From Pholis gunnellus (lineage: Eukaryota; Chordata; Actinopteri; Perciformes; Pholidae), in assembly GCA_910591455.2 (NCBI GenBank), contig OU342804.1, positions 31,498,421 through 31,562,420 on the forward strand: 64,000 bases of DNA, in the 5' to 3' direction. The notes beneath the pieces were generated by a model. The model was given only the letters and a program-made list of their open reading frames with translations. It was not told where the DNA came from and did no database searches. Below are positions 1 through 11,800 of the stretch, in pieces. The translations under genes were made by a program, and so were the position numbers. Every line of letters starts with the position of its first letter. Position 1 is the stretch's first letter.

Positions 1-1240
1 TAGCCAAATCAATTTGTTTGGGATATTAAACCTTTGTTTCTTTATAATGCATGTAATACTTAATTTGTATGTATACAGAGCTTGTAAAATGGTAATATAG
101 TCCATGAATAAGAGATATGATATTACAGATAATTACAATCCCTCCTCTATAGTGGAGGTTGGTTTATGGGTTTTAGCCGGTTACACCTACAGTCTATGGG
201 CGTATCTATGAGTTACACTCGCTGTCTTTTTGATTCCTCACAGTTCATTATATTTGTACTCACTCTGGTGTTTCAGAAAATAACGCACAGCACAGCACAG
301 CACAGCACAGCCCATACAGTAATGATGCATCTGTTCTTGTTCGGAGCTCACACGCGATCTGCGGAGACTCGCACTACGGCGGCAAGCGCGAGTGTAAACA
401 ACGCTTTACCAGCTCACACGCGCCAACAGTCACAAACCGCCGCAATACTGACGTTAAAGAATGCTTCACATGCCGGCTTTTTTACTCTGTACAAAGTAAC
501 TTATAACACAACAGTGTTGGCGCCCTCAGTGGGCGGCTCCCCCATTTGAACAGACCTTGATTCAACATGTTACTAACGTTACCTCAGCTGCCGCCCAAAC
601 GGAATGATATCACCCCATATCTCAAGTCCCCACGTTATACACAAAACATACACTACTTTATATACATTACAGCAGTAAAGAGGCTGTGTAAAACGTTCTA
701 ACTGGCTTGAACGTGAACGTAACCGCCATACTGGACCGGTGTTTTAGCCGGGCAAACACCGGGAAAGACTGGCTTGTGTTCAACAAATACAATTCAAGTG
801 TCCACTATAGCATAGCGCGGGCGCATTGCCGAAGCAATAAATGCTGCATGTAGCCGTAAACATATATACGTTATAACGTTATATAACGTTATATAACGGG
901 GCTTACATAGTATTCTACACACAGTTAATAACGTAGCTAACAAAGCTACATGTGGTAGCTAGCTAACTAGTTGAACTCATTTAATTCATCTGTTGGTTGA
1001 AATAGGTCAGTGCACATTACTGATAACATTGGTTGTCTAGTAAAAAACACACTTACCTAACTAGGTAACTTCAGGTTAGCTTCAAATAGTTGTCCAATGT
1101 CCAACATCGGTCCAGGTAGTTAAACTTTCCATCCACAAGATGTCCGACCACCACGCTCCGCATCGCTGTCAGCCCCGACTCAGACGCGAAAACCCCGTAC
1201 ATGACAGCAACACGCATGCGCGCCGTCGTTACGGGGTTTC
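1..1240. other. Upstream intergenic DNA, no gene recognised
   Basis: No convincing coding exon is seen. A short CACAG pentanucleotide run lies near 285-310. Stretches near 330-560 and 1140-1240 are relatively CpG-rich and could be promoter DNA of an unseen neighbour. A palindromic AT-rich block at about 873-900 repeats CGTTATATAACG. The open frame at 166-549 shows no recognisable domain and is treated as noise. Confidence 0.4.
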
Positions 1241-1260
1241 CAACTCGAAAAATAAGGCTT

Positions 1261-1397
1261 CACTCAGAAATGCTTGTTAAACCGTTTTGAAATTACTTAT
1301 TAGGGAAACGATAGGGAGGAGTTTGCAGCTCCACTCAGAAATGCCTGTTAAACCGTTTTGAAATTACTTATTAGGACAACGATAGGGAGGAGTTTGC
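1261..1397. repeat. Two-copy 66-bp direct repeat, period 71 bp
   Basis: Copy 1 (1261-1326) and copy 2 (1332-1397) both begin CACTCAGAAATGC and end GATAGGGAGGAGTTTGC. They differ at only about three positions and are separated by 5 bp. This is directly visible and looks like a recent local tandem duplication of non-coding DNA. Confidence 0.9.
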
Positions 1398-2759
1398 TGG
1401 CCTGGCACGTTTTTGTTAATTTCATATGGCAAAGCTTTGTTTCTGAGTCAGGTTGATTTGAAAACATGTATGAGGTCAACAATTGCTAGTTGGTTTTTTG
1501 ACAGTGTATGAAGACAACAACTTAAAATAAAAATGTAACTAAGATCATCAGAGCCATCTGCATGCACCACCGTCACCATGGTAACTATTGTTGAGTCTCT
1601 TGTTGAGACTGCCCTGCGACACAAGACTGGAACTGGAGGCTTCAGCACTGTCCACACTGTGTCAAAGGTTATGAACCTGTATGTGCAACCCTATCACTGA
1701 CAAAATGTCCAACTCTCTATTTGCTTTGTCAAGTAAGTGTTGAAGGAGATGCGATCTACTCCAACCCACAAAGTGTGACACTAATGTACCTAGTTATAGG
1801 GAGATGGCCGGGGTGAAGCCTGGGGTTCAAGTCTTGATACCCAGATTACATTTTGGCCTCTTAACCTCTTGGTTATGATTAGGTAAAGATTGTGGCTGCG
1901 GTTAAAACAACACATCCTATCTTCTGCTTCAAGGCAAAGTTAACAGTTTTAGTTTTTAACCAAGACCACGTTCTTCCCCAAACCTTAACAGTAAAGTGAT
2001 CTGAGATACCTTACCATAGAAACTTTAATTTGGCTTCGGTTGCCTACACAGGATATTGCAGACTTTGCAGAGACATTCAATACAAACATTTTCTCATTAT
2101 GTTGTTTTTTTTATGTTGATTTTTTTACGAGTCAAGCTAGAATGGAAAAAGACAACAGTAGCCAGTAACTACCTTTGCACTTTTATTAATGCCAAAAAAT
2201 GTCTGTAGACAGGGTCATCATGTGAGCCAAAATTTTACGGGGGCACAATTAGAGCGGGTCCTGGGGGGTCTGGGTCCTCCCCAATAAAGACAATAATTGC
2301 GCAATTTCCTGAAATTTGACATATATTCAAAGACTTAACATAGTCTGAACATAGATCACACACACAGATCAGCAACTTCAACTGCCTCATTATCATCATC
2401 CCTTGACTGGTGAAAGGTTAAATCTACATACATTTCCATTAAGCAAAATAGCCGATCACTATGAATCTCACCGAAGATAACCAACCTCTATCCACCTGCT
2501 GACTGAGGACTTTCTGAAAGAATGATGGCTGACTGGTACTTGCCAACTTTCTTGTAAAGCAAACTATGGCTTTATTTCTCAAATGAAATGAACTGTGTAT
2601 AACTATTTTCAAACATTGAAAAAGGCATTGATGCTCTACCAACTACTTCTCAGCAACGCACCACTAAGCTGTAGCCGACATCTCCAGCCTTGTGTGTGTG
2701 GGTACCTGCTTTTACGAACCCATTTCATCCTGCTTTTGGAAGAAACCAATACCATATTG
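1398..2759. other. Intergenic DNA without a recognised feature
   Basis: Both strands carry only short uninformative open frames. The stretch GGGGGCACAATTAGAGCGGG near 2238 looks repeat-like but could not be assigned. No RNA gene was recognised. Confidence 0.4.
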
Positions 2760-3323
2760 CAGGGGTCAGTAATAGGCGGACCCGGATCCGGATCCAGGAG
2801 CTAAAACCGATTTTATTTTGACGGAGTGCTTCTATTTTAACCGGCGCAGCTTTTTCAGCCTTTACGGCATTTGTTCAGCAGTGCAGGAAACACACCGACC
2901 AATGCGTTGTAAATCACATCACGAGATGCAGCTCAGCCAATCAAATATGGGTATTCTGACAAGTTTCCTGACTCGAGTGAGATGTACACACACAGGGGAG
3001 AGACGAGGAAAGAGAACGAAGAGCAGGAGAATTATTACGCGAGCCAGAAGTTATTTCACGTGATGTTCTCAAAAGTGGTCAGAGAGACCAAAGTCTTTAA
3101 CCAACAATGAACAAACTCTTACAGGTTAATTCTTCCCATGGTCAGTTTAAAACCAGTATGTCTTATATGTTCAGAGACTGTAGCGGTTAATAAAAGCGGT
3201 AATGTGAAGCGCCACTACGACTCAAAGCATGAGTCTTTTGAGCAAACGTATCCACTCACATCTGAAATGAAGACACAGAAAGTAAACCTAAGAGCCCAAT
3301 ATGATCAGAATCCTAACACATGA
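2760..3323 (+). mobile_element. Truncated hAT-type DNA transposon, 5' end and transposase N-terminus
   Basis: The left end at 2760 begins CAGGGGTCAGTAATAGGCGG, the CAGGGGT-type terminal inverted repeat of many vertebrate hAT elements. About 300 bp inside, a frame from about 3066 to 3323 encodes a transposase N-terminus with a BED-like zinc finger (CLIC then RHYDSKH, a C-x2-C ... H-x4-H pattern). An in-frame TGA at 3108-3110 interrupts it where relatives commonly have Trp. The rest of the transposase and the right terminal repeat are not seen, so this is a dead copy. An 8-bp target duplication could start as CCATATTG (2752-2759), but its partner was not found. Confidence 0.7.
3066..3323 (+). 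pseudogene. hAT transposase N-terminal fragment with BED-like zinc finger
   Basis: The intact segment from the ATG at 3138 to the TGA at 3321-3323 is 61 codons. It carries CLIC, then KRHYDSKH, then a basic/acidic stretch, matching the DNA-binding N-terminus of ZBED/GTF2IRD2-like hAT transposases. Similarity continues upstream in the same frame to about 3066, across the stop at 3108. No catalytic DDE region or dimerisation domain follows. The family call rests on motif recognition, not a search. Confidence 0.65.
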
Positions 3324-5640
3324 ATTCACTGTTCAACAATGATGTTAACAGAGAGAATAGAGCTGAAACAAGTGGTTTAATAACCACAGATAAAGTCCCT
3401 GCACACTAGTTTATCTTGTTAGAAAATGGGGGGGGGTTTGAGGTAGGCTATATAAGTAGAAGAATATGTTTGACTCATAACATAAAATGATGAGAACTAT
3501 TTATTATAAACAATAATAGTAATAACTTAAAGAATTAGATGAAATAAAAATTTCAGAAATCTGGAATCCTTAAATACTTGACCTTCTGTTTGTTTTACCA
3601 GTACAGAAACAGAGATTATACATAAATCAATATAATACTCCATAATTAACAAAGTAGTGCAAGCACAATAGTCCATTTTCTTTCTACACCTGTGTGATTC
3701 TTTTTCTGTGCTGTTTCCTATTGTTATCTTCTCCTATTTATCACTAGAGATGACAATTCTTTTTTTAATAATATTGACCAATTTAATTATTCTAGAGTGT
3801 GACTCTCACCATTAACCTAACCAACATACCTGTGTTTAAGACTGAACTGGGTTGAGCAGAAATAAAAGAGAGGGAGAAAGAGGGAGGCAGAATAAAATAG
3901 TTGCCAATTTGTTTGCTGTGTGCTGGAACTGTACTAGACCTCTTTCTGAAGCGCCTGACAAGCAGGTGAGATCAAAGTCATGGGGACAAAAGAGGCTCAG
4001 CAGCGATTTGTCAGGAGACGAGAGGCAGCGGCTGGGTTCAGCTCTCTGATCACCGCCTCACCAAAGAAATCTGTCCATGAGAAAAAGTACAGCAGAAAGG
4101 GTTCAAAGGTCATTTTGATTTGCTCTGGATTACTGGTACCTCCTTTTTCCTCCACTAAAAAGGGGGTGGGGGGTCAAGAAAAGGACCTGGCTAATAACCT
4201 TTGTATTATTGCAGAAAAGAAACCCTTTTGTGCCAAGAGGGTTTGTTGGGGTGGTGGTGGGATTTTGGGGGAGGTCAATTAAAAAAAGGAGCCCTGAAAT
4301 TCTTGCTTTCATTCATGCCTGGAGGAGGGAAAGGGGGAAAGTTAAAATGTATGCTTTTGGGTTTTGTCTCAGAGCACTTCATGTGGCTGGTTTTGGATTC
4401 ATTTGTCAAGTGAATGATGGCAAAAGGAGTGGTTAGAAATATTTCAGTTGGGTAAATAATCAAGAATTGACCGAGCTTTTCTTCTTACACAGGTGTGAAT
4501 GCATCCAAAATACATTGAGGACGCACTGGGACCTGATCACTCCGGCCACACTGGGAGGCGGTCAGGAATGCAAGTGTGCAGTGTAATGTGAACTCGAATG
4601 GCTCCCTGGCCACATTGAAGGACCAATTAGTCAACTTTGTATTGTGTAGAGCGCAGACCAAAGCTCGGAAACACAGTTGATTTTCCTCTGCCGAACCCGG
4701 ACAAAGTTCTGAAGTCTGTGCCCGAGCCGAGGCATCGAGCAGCTGCCGCAACCCTCTTCTCTCCATGGCTGAGCACAAATGTGTATTTTTTTCAGTTTAG
4801 CTGTGGTTGAAGTTTCCCCACATTCAAAAGTGAGCAGGGAGGTGAAATCCAATATAAGTGATCTCTCAAGATGCATTCGTGATGTACTCTGATGCTCTAA
4901 CCCGAACCTGGCCCCATCGGAGGTCTTCAAGGGTCCAGTTGGTTCTCAGTAATCGAGACCCAACCCGGGACTCTAGTCGGTCCAATAGGGCTAGGAAGGG
5001 TCCTGTTTAATTTCCACAGGTCTCAGATCTGTGTGTCAATATGTTTCATACTCAAGTGGATCAGAACAGATCTGACCACAGATTCATGGCTACCGTGGTG
5101 CGTGAGAAAATATTTTAGAAGAACTGTATATGTAAAAGATTCATCCTTCTAAATGACAAGGATTATTTTGGGGAATTTTATTCAAAGATATTGGCTACAG
5201 TTATGTGCTCATGTGTTGGTGCAGGAGGTGAAATGGGACTTTGAATTATTTAAAAAAATTATTATTATATATATATATTATTATAAACTATTATTTTTTG
5301 TATTAGTTTCTATGACTATTTGTTCCTAGAACATTCGTATTAAGCTTAATTACTACTGTGGCAATATTGGATTTAACATTAGTCTCAGCCCGGGCAAACA
5401 TTTGATCTTGTCCAGCAAAAAGTAGACATCTGTGAGAGCGTGAAAATAAGATGCAACCCACTGCTGAACATATACACATTGGACCTTTCCACTAGGCTTT
5501 GTGTCGGGGAGCATAGAGACTCCTGAGTTATGTTGAGGGACCAACTGAGGTCACAAATGGGGCTAAGCCTTCAGAGGAGGGACCAACTGTGCAAAGATTT
5601 AGCTCTGTTTAATAATTGACATTTTAACCCTCAAAACTAA
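3324..5640. other. Intergenic DNA between hAT remnant and fgf3 upstream region
   Basis: No exon is recognised. A poly-G tract lies at about 3427-3434, and a T/G- and purine-rich stretch at about 4140-4350 gives overlapping short frames on both strands that look like composition artefacts. An AT-rich block with TATATA runs lies near 5255-5300. The GC-richer piece at 4490-4760 has no recognisable protein similarity. Confidence 0.35.
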
Positions 5641-5649
5641 AAACAACTA

Positions 5650-6470
5650 CAAACGTTTCCTAATGTGAAGAGGAGGGTGTGTGTGTGTTCACAAATTGAG
5701 AGCGTTTGCCTTGCTTATTGATGGGATGCTTTGTGGGCGGCGTGGAGGGGAGCGTAATTAAAATAGTTTCTGAGAGAAACAGCAAGCCACATCTGAGGTT
5801 CCACCCTCTTCCAGCATTTAACCACATCAAGAGCGTCTCACTTAGAAATGGCCACCAGAACAACCGCTTATACACACGGCCCGGCTGATGTTTTGGTGTG
5901 TTGTCTGACTTGCGAGGGGCCTCTGAGGCATAATGTGCACACATTTGTAATTAAAAGAGAGCTGCCTTTTTCTGATCATTGGGGTAAATAAAGTGACAGA
6001 GGCAGCTAGCTGGGTGATGTATGGGAGGGGAAGACAAATTAACTGTTGACTCTCTGGGGGATTGTCAGCAGAGGCCTTCACAGCAGCAGTGGAGCAGCGC
6101 CAAAGGGCAGAGAGATTTGTAGATGATGGTGCTAATTACCAGAATGCAAACCATAATGCGACCAAGATGGAAGCAATTTAGGCAGTAGTCATTTAGCCTG
6201 CTGCTCTTCCGCCCACCGGCTGCTGCCTAGCCAGAGCTGGGGCATGAGGATGGGAAAAGTCTGGGACAATCCATTGCTCGGGTGGAGGATAAAGCATTAA
6301 TGCATAGCAGAGAGGTTCCGTGGCGTGAGGAGCACATGGAGAGAGACCTGTGACAGGCCACTCATTTGTCTTTTTTTCTTAATCTAACTTCAGCAGAAAC
6401 GACCCCTAGCAGGAAATGCAGGTCAGGAGCAGGAAGGAGCATCTAAATACTTGAAAACAAAGAAGTCTGC
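5650..6470. promoter_or_regulatory. Candidate conserved enhancer upstream of fgf3
   Basis: This stretch sits 0.9-1.7 kb upstream of the fgf3 start. It is complex sequence without repeats or coding potential. It is dense in homeodomain-type TAATTA/TAATTAAA cores (near 5755, 5950 and 6133) alongside GC-rich blocks. That texture is typical of vertebrate conserved non-coding elements. The call is inference; no alignment was done. Confidence 0.3.
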
Positions 6471-7087
6471 GAACTTTAAACTGCTGTGCGAAGACGTTGG
6501 GTTTAATTGAGCTTGTCACCACCTTTGAAAGATCTTTGTGGATCTCTGCATTACGTGCAGGGCGATAGAGAAATATTGACATCAGCCCCTCCTGATGGCC
6601 TCACTGTTTACTGTTACTTGGCCAGCACCTGTGCAACTGGGACGAATGTATCTTCAGGTAGATGTGGACCACTTAAAAATCTAAGTTTTTAAAAATGTTG
6701 TTGTGCTGTTTTACATTTAAAAGATAAAGTTGTGTCCAAGTGGTCACATGAAATCCTCCAGTGTGAGAGGCATGAGGGTAAAGGCCTCGGGTTATGTAGC
6801 CTAAATGTTTAAATTCAATGGAGGTAGGAATTCAGACAAAAGACTAGTAGTGAGTTAAGTTTTTGTAAAGGTTAAGGTTAAAGATTTAACAGGTAGACAA
6901 CAGTCTTATTCCTCACCTGTTGCAGTGCCTGCCGGCTGGGTCTGCCTGTATAATTTGGGATGTCTAATTGCTCTTTCAGGATATTTCAGAGAGAGCTGTT
7001 CCGCACTCAGCCACTGTGTAATTTTATCCACGCTGCAGTCTCTCACTTCACACAGGGCCGATACCTTTTGCCTCCCCCTTTCCTTTG

Positions 7088-7165
7088 TATCAATTGGTCG
7101 GAGTTCAGTCTATTGTCGCCACAAGCCTCTTTTATATCTGCGCTCAGTCTGAGCAGAGGCTCTCA
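7088..7165 (+). promoter_or_regulatory. fgf3: Putative fgf3 core promoter
   Basis: An inverted CCAAT box (ATTGG in CAATTGGTCGG) lies near 7091-7099. A TATA-like TTTATATC is at 7131-7138. Transcription from about 7160 would give a 5' UTR of roughly 220 nt before the ATG at 7381. The spacing is plausible, but the start site is not demonstrated. Confidence 0.35.
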
Positions 7166-7380
7166 GTCAGATCCGCAGGAGGGATTTCCAGCAGCAGCAG
7201 AGGCGAGGAGCGGATCCCACCTCGAGGGCGGCAGTGCAGTCAGCGGTATCTCTCGGGCTCGGATGTGCGCAAGGCTGGAGCTCACGAGCGTTGGGGCCCC
7301 GACACTTTAATGGGACCCCGAGAACCGGGCAGGGGTTCTCCATTTTTTCGATACAATCGTCGCTCCAAGGCCATGCCACA

Positions 7381-8012
7381 ATGCTGATGATACCTCTGCT
7401 GGTGTTGCTGAGCCTGTTGGATTCCGTTTGTTCCCTGGCCCGCTGCACCCCGGGCCAGGCTTGCGACCCCCGGCAGCGGAGGGACGCCGGGGGCCGCGGA
7501 GGAGTGTATGAACACCTCGGAGGAGCGCCAAGACGCAGGAAACTCTACTGCGCTACTAAATATCATTTACAAATCCATCCTAATGGGAAAATAGATGGAT
7601 CACTGGAGGAAAACAATCCGTTTAGTGAGTATTCACGCGGTTTTACGCACAGACAACTGCACCAACACTGACAAAATGAACACAGAAAAGTTCAAGATAT
7701 AGACTATAATGTGACACAATGTTATCCATTTTTTTCTATCAGTGCTAATTAGAATTTTTTAATGAAGGTTCTAGATGCAGATTTGTGGAATGAAATAAAA
7801 CACATTCAGATGCACTTTTAGGGTAAATTAAATATAGCCTATGCTCTACATGTAGCCTATGCTTAAAATGTATGAAAGTGTATATTATTCAGTATTGCAT
7901 GTGGTGTTATTTATTTATTTATATATTCGAGTTAATTCCGATATGATGAATGTATCAGGATCTATCAGTTTCACTGTCAGTCACTTAGTGAAGCGCGTCC
8001 GTGGTAGCTGAC

Positions 8013-8086
<74 letters not shown>

Positions 8087-9339
8087 TCATGTCATTGCAA
8101 AGCTGTTGACATGCAGGTTAAGCTCCATTAGAAGTATCAACCAAAGTATTAACATCCAGGCGGGACAAAGGCGCTGTCCTAGCGGATGTATTTATCTAAT
8201 CAGCGACCATTAGAGCCTTTCTACAGCGCAGAATAGGCCATTGACTAATCAAGCACTGATTAAAAAAACACAATAAACATACTGAATGGAGCGGGACGAA
8301 GTGTCAAACAACCGGATATTAATTCCTTTATTGGAAGTGTGACCAAAGTTTGTTTGTTTGTTTTAGCATGAATTAGTTGGTGGGCTGGTCGATACATCTA
8401 CAGTGCATGAACGATGTTTAAAAGAATCATGATACATCTTCTATTAAACGTCGCCCTACAGCTATAGGTTATGTTATATACCTGTTTTATGTTTATTATT
8501 TGTATTTATTTATCCTATGTTTATCTGTATTGCAGGCATTATGGAAATTACAGCAGTGGATGTGGGCGTCGTGGCCATAAAAGGGCTTTTCTCCAGCAGA
8601 TATCTGGCCATGAATGATAAAGGTCGGCTGTATGCCTCGGTGGGTACAGATGGTATCTCATATTCTACTGTGACACCTTCTCCACACCACATACAGCTGC
8701 AGCTGACACTGGCCCAGAGGCAGCAGGTTAAAGGCCATATGACAGGGCCGAAAGATTTGGCTCTCACGTTTATCTGCTGTAACATGACACGTTTATCTGG
8801 AGTAGCCTAAATTGTATTGTTTTATGGCTGACAGTGGCAGAGGGTATTGTCGGAGCTGAGCGAATGGAAACCCTCTCAGTGTCTTTGAGAACCAAACCAA
8901 ACCATACGACAAGCTTCATGACAAATGTGGCTCACTGTTTTCTCTTTTCTCGTCTCCCCAGGAAGTGTTCAACAAAGAGTGTGAGTTTGTGGAGCGGATC
9001 CATGAGTTGGGGTACAACACCTACGCGTCGCGCCACCACTCCACCGAGCAGCCGCTGCCACCGGGCAGCAGCAGCAAGCGGCGCGCCAGCGCAAAGCGCC
9101 AGTGGTACGTCTCCATCAACGGCAAAGGCCGGCCGCGGCGAGGCTTCAAAACCCGAAGCACGGACAAAGCGTCGCTTTTCCTGCCTCGGGTGCTGGGCAA
9201 CAAGGACCATGAGATGGTGAGACGGCTGAGAGACAGTCGGAGCGCACACCAACACGCGCATCAGCACGGCAGCCGAGGTGACCGCCGCAGACGCCGACAT
9301 CGTGCCAGGAAAGGCCGGGGCCGACGGCCAGATGACTGA
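7381..9339 (+). CDS. fgf3: Fibroblast growth factor 3, complete, 3 exons
   Basis: Coding exons are 7381-7624, 8536-8639 and 8962-9339, with GT-AG introns, giving 241 aa (human FGF3 is 239). FGF3 is a secreted heparin-binding ligand of FGFR1b/2b that patterns the otic placode, hindbrain and pharyngeal arches. Residues 1 to about 19 form a signal peptide rich in Leu. The FGF core starts at GGVYEHLGGAPRRRKLYCAT, continues through exon 2 (ITAVDVGVVAIKGLFS) and ends in exon 3 with ECEFVERIHELGYNTYAS and NGKGRPRRGFKTRSTDKASL. The tail is strongly basic (RRRRHRARKGRGRR) and could bind heparan sulfate or act as a nuclear signal. Where mammals have an N-glycosylation NGS, this protein has DGS. The first ATG (7381) is followed by another at 7387. 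The upstream frame is open to the stop at 7150 but has no ATG or CTG. The paralogue fgf4 lies 6.7 kb downstream on the same strand. Confidence 0.97.
8016..8083. repeat. (TG)n microsatellite in fgf3 intron 1
   Basis: An uninterrupted TG/GT run of about 34 units lies inside the first intron of fgf3. It is likely polymorphic. The rest of that intron (7625-8535) and intron 2 (8640-8961) hold nothing else recognisable. Confidence 0.95.
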
Positions 9340-9577
9340 GCCGATTTCTATGGCGGGAGATGACCCTGTTGCCCTCTGACTCATCCAACCATGGAGCCCC
9401 TCATCTCAGCACATATTGTAGCTTGATTGCAGTGGAGGATGTGGAGAAATGGCTTGGATTCTGCCTACTGGATTAGCAGAAGTTGTTGTTGTTGATGCAC
9501 AGAGAAAAACAAATCCAAAGGAGAAGAAAAGACATAGTGTTGGGGCCTATCAAATCTAACACTTTCAGTAGACTTTG

Positions 9578-9595
9578 ACACACACACACACACGC

Positions 9596-9632
<37 letters not shown>
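9578..9632. repeat. (CA)n microsatellite in fgf3 3' UTR
   Basis: This is a CA run of about 27 units with two CG interruptions, 240 bp after the fgf3 stop codon. Confidence 0.95.
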
Positions 9633-9633
<1 letters not shown>

Positions 9634-10830
9634 CTATATAACCTTCTATTTACTGACAGACTGTCTTTAATTCCTTTAAAATGCTATTGTCGTGTGAACA
9701 AATGTATTAATATAGTTGAAAACGTCCATCTTACTTTTTAAGAAGTTCTACTTTTGTACAAGAAATACTTCACATGGAGCAAAACGCCTTAAAAGTGGTT
9801 CTGTTATTGTAAATACGGTATGCACTATGCATGTACAGCGACTTTATAGCTTTTCATTTCACAAACAGGATATTATACAATATTTTTGCTAATTTGAAGT
9901 GCTAACAAATAAGATGGATATTGAAGAGAGGACTTTAATCAGCAAAGCACTTTTTGTCAGATTCACATTAAGGTTCAAAGGGAAACAGTGTGAGACGTGT
10001 GTTACAATGTGATAGTCTACTGTCTGTAAACTGAAAGATAAACTTTGTATATTTTTACTAATGAGATGAATATTTATTTGGTGCCTGTGTTGTAAGTTAT
10101 TGATAATTCTATTTCTGTATTTTCCCAATGTTGCTGTTTGTTTCATAGTTTTCACTCACCACCTGGTTCCAATATAAAACACGATGGTACTGACCCGAGG
10201 AAACAACCGGCTGATTTGTTCTAACCTTTCTTTGATTTCTTCAAACAAGTTTCCAAAGTTTGTCTTCTCATACTTAGAATAGAGTGATTTTCTCTGTTAA
10301 AAAAGACGTGTTATTAGAGAGATAAATGCAGTTTACATCAGCTGCGGATGCTCGATGCAGTGTGTTAGTCACAATGTTGGATCTATGGATGGATGATGGA
10401 TTTGGATGATGGATTTTGACCTGTTGAAATACTGAAAACAATGCTTGGACATCATGTGTACCAAACTAAGCAACCAAACCTAAAAACACCAGCATTCAAG
10501 AAACATTATTTCTAAAATCAGATATCTGTTTTTATTCTTTAAAGGTAAACCAAGGTTGTACTTGTTAAACAGAATTTTTTTTTTTTTGAGCTGATGATGT
10601 CTCAGTTTCAGCTTTTCTTTTCTTCTGTTTTTCGGCCGCAGCTCTCTGAAGGCAGCACCGTTCGACACACACAATAGCACATTTTGTTTTTAACGAGAAG
10701 TGAAAAACAGCTGTACTTTAACCCAGAACCAATGTGCTTCTCTGCTTTTCCTCCATCACATAAAGTTTTTTTTACCCATTCAATCCAAATGATAATAACA
10801 GATTTACGTTTAGTTTAAGTAAATTAGTAA

Positions 10831-10836
10831 AATAAA
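10831..10836 (+). terminator. fgf3: Candidate fgf3 polyadenylation signal AATAAA
   Basis: A canonical AATAAA hexamer lies 1.5 kb after the fgf3 stop. The surrounding region is AT-rich with TG-containing sequence downstream. Usage is not shown. Confidence 0.35.
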
Positions 10837-11469
10837 ATCCACGATACTGTCAATACATTGTAAAATGTCAAACCTAAGGATTATTTCATCGTTACTTGTA
10901 ACTTTTAGTACTGAAACAGTCAATAATGATTTGTGAAACCAGTGTATTCCCGTAGAGAACAGCCTGCTGTGCCGTATTTCTCCTGTGGAGAGCAGTTGTA
11001 GACAGGTGTGGCTGTTAGGTTTATTACAACTTAGGGGGTGTGCACCCCTGCCCCCACTCCTCTGTCAGTCTCCCTCTACATTTGACATTATCCCTCTCTC
11101 CCTGCTACAGCTCATTTGTTAAAGTGCTGCACCTGTTGCTGCAACACGGCTGAGCAGAAACTACAAAGATAGCCATCCATGCAAAATTCGTCACAAGCAA
11201 CATTGGGACTATTTTGGATGTTCAGGTTTTGCCTTGCCTCGCTCCCGTCTATAGGTAGCTGCATATAAAGCCTTGTTATTCTATACCTGCGGGCTGGGGA
11301 GGCTTCCTGGCCCGGACAATAGCTCCTCCCAAGGGGGGCCTGGGAAGCGATGTCGCCTGAGACTTTTGGGCTTTTTTTTTTTTTTAAACACTGACCAAAA
11401 GTCACAGAGTCGACAAACAAGACAGGCCCTGCTGAAAGCAGAAACTGTGTCATACAAAGTGTAACACCT

Positions 11470-11800
11470 TGCTATGGCTTGTTATGAATGCCAAACTCTA
11501 ATATTACTCACAGGAATGCGGGACTTCAGAGAGGTGAGGGCCTTTTGTGGCCCGTCTCCCTGCCTGTCTGTTTCATTTAGCAACATTTATCTTCTGAATC
11601 TTTTTCGACATGCTCTTTCTATCCATGACATCCCGCTAAAGGATTTGCCTTACTAAGATTTATCAGCCGGGCAATAATAACAGCATTCATCTGCAATATC
11701 TGCTGTGCTAATGGGGTGCAGGGATTCCTTAGAGAGCGTTTTGATGTTAATTACATATTACCTAAATAATTCTAAGCCCATCATTCAGAAAGTGAAACAC
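11470..11800. promoter_or_regulatory. Candidate conserved non-coding element between fgf3 and fgf4
   Basis: This is complex, non-repetitive and non-coding. It contains AT-rich homeodomain-like cores (TTAATTAC near 11747) and blocks such as GATTTATCAGCCGGGCAATA at about 11657-11676. It resembles an enhancer-type conserved element located 2 kb downstream of fgf3. This is inference from sequence texture only. Confidence 0.3.

Larger units (their letters stand above)
9340..10860 (+). other. fgf3: Probable fgf3 3' UTR
   Basis: No coding potential follows the fgf3 stop. A CA microsatellite lies within it. The first canonical AATAAA on this strand after the stop that I noted is at 10831-10836, so a 3' UTR of about 1.5 kb is plausible. 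Its extent is inferred. Confidence 0.4.

Noticed and set aside
166..549. 127-codon open frame near the left edge
   Set aside because: No domain, low-complexity CACAG run inside, no splice or promoter support.
7153..7380. In-frame N-terminal extension of fgf3 similar to the mammalian CUG-started form
   Set aside because: The frame is open from 7153 but contains no ATG or CTG; only GTG and TTG codons could start it.
8834..9388. Several 80-150 codon frames over fgf3 exon 3
   Set aside because: They are GC-rich shadows of exon 3 in other frames.
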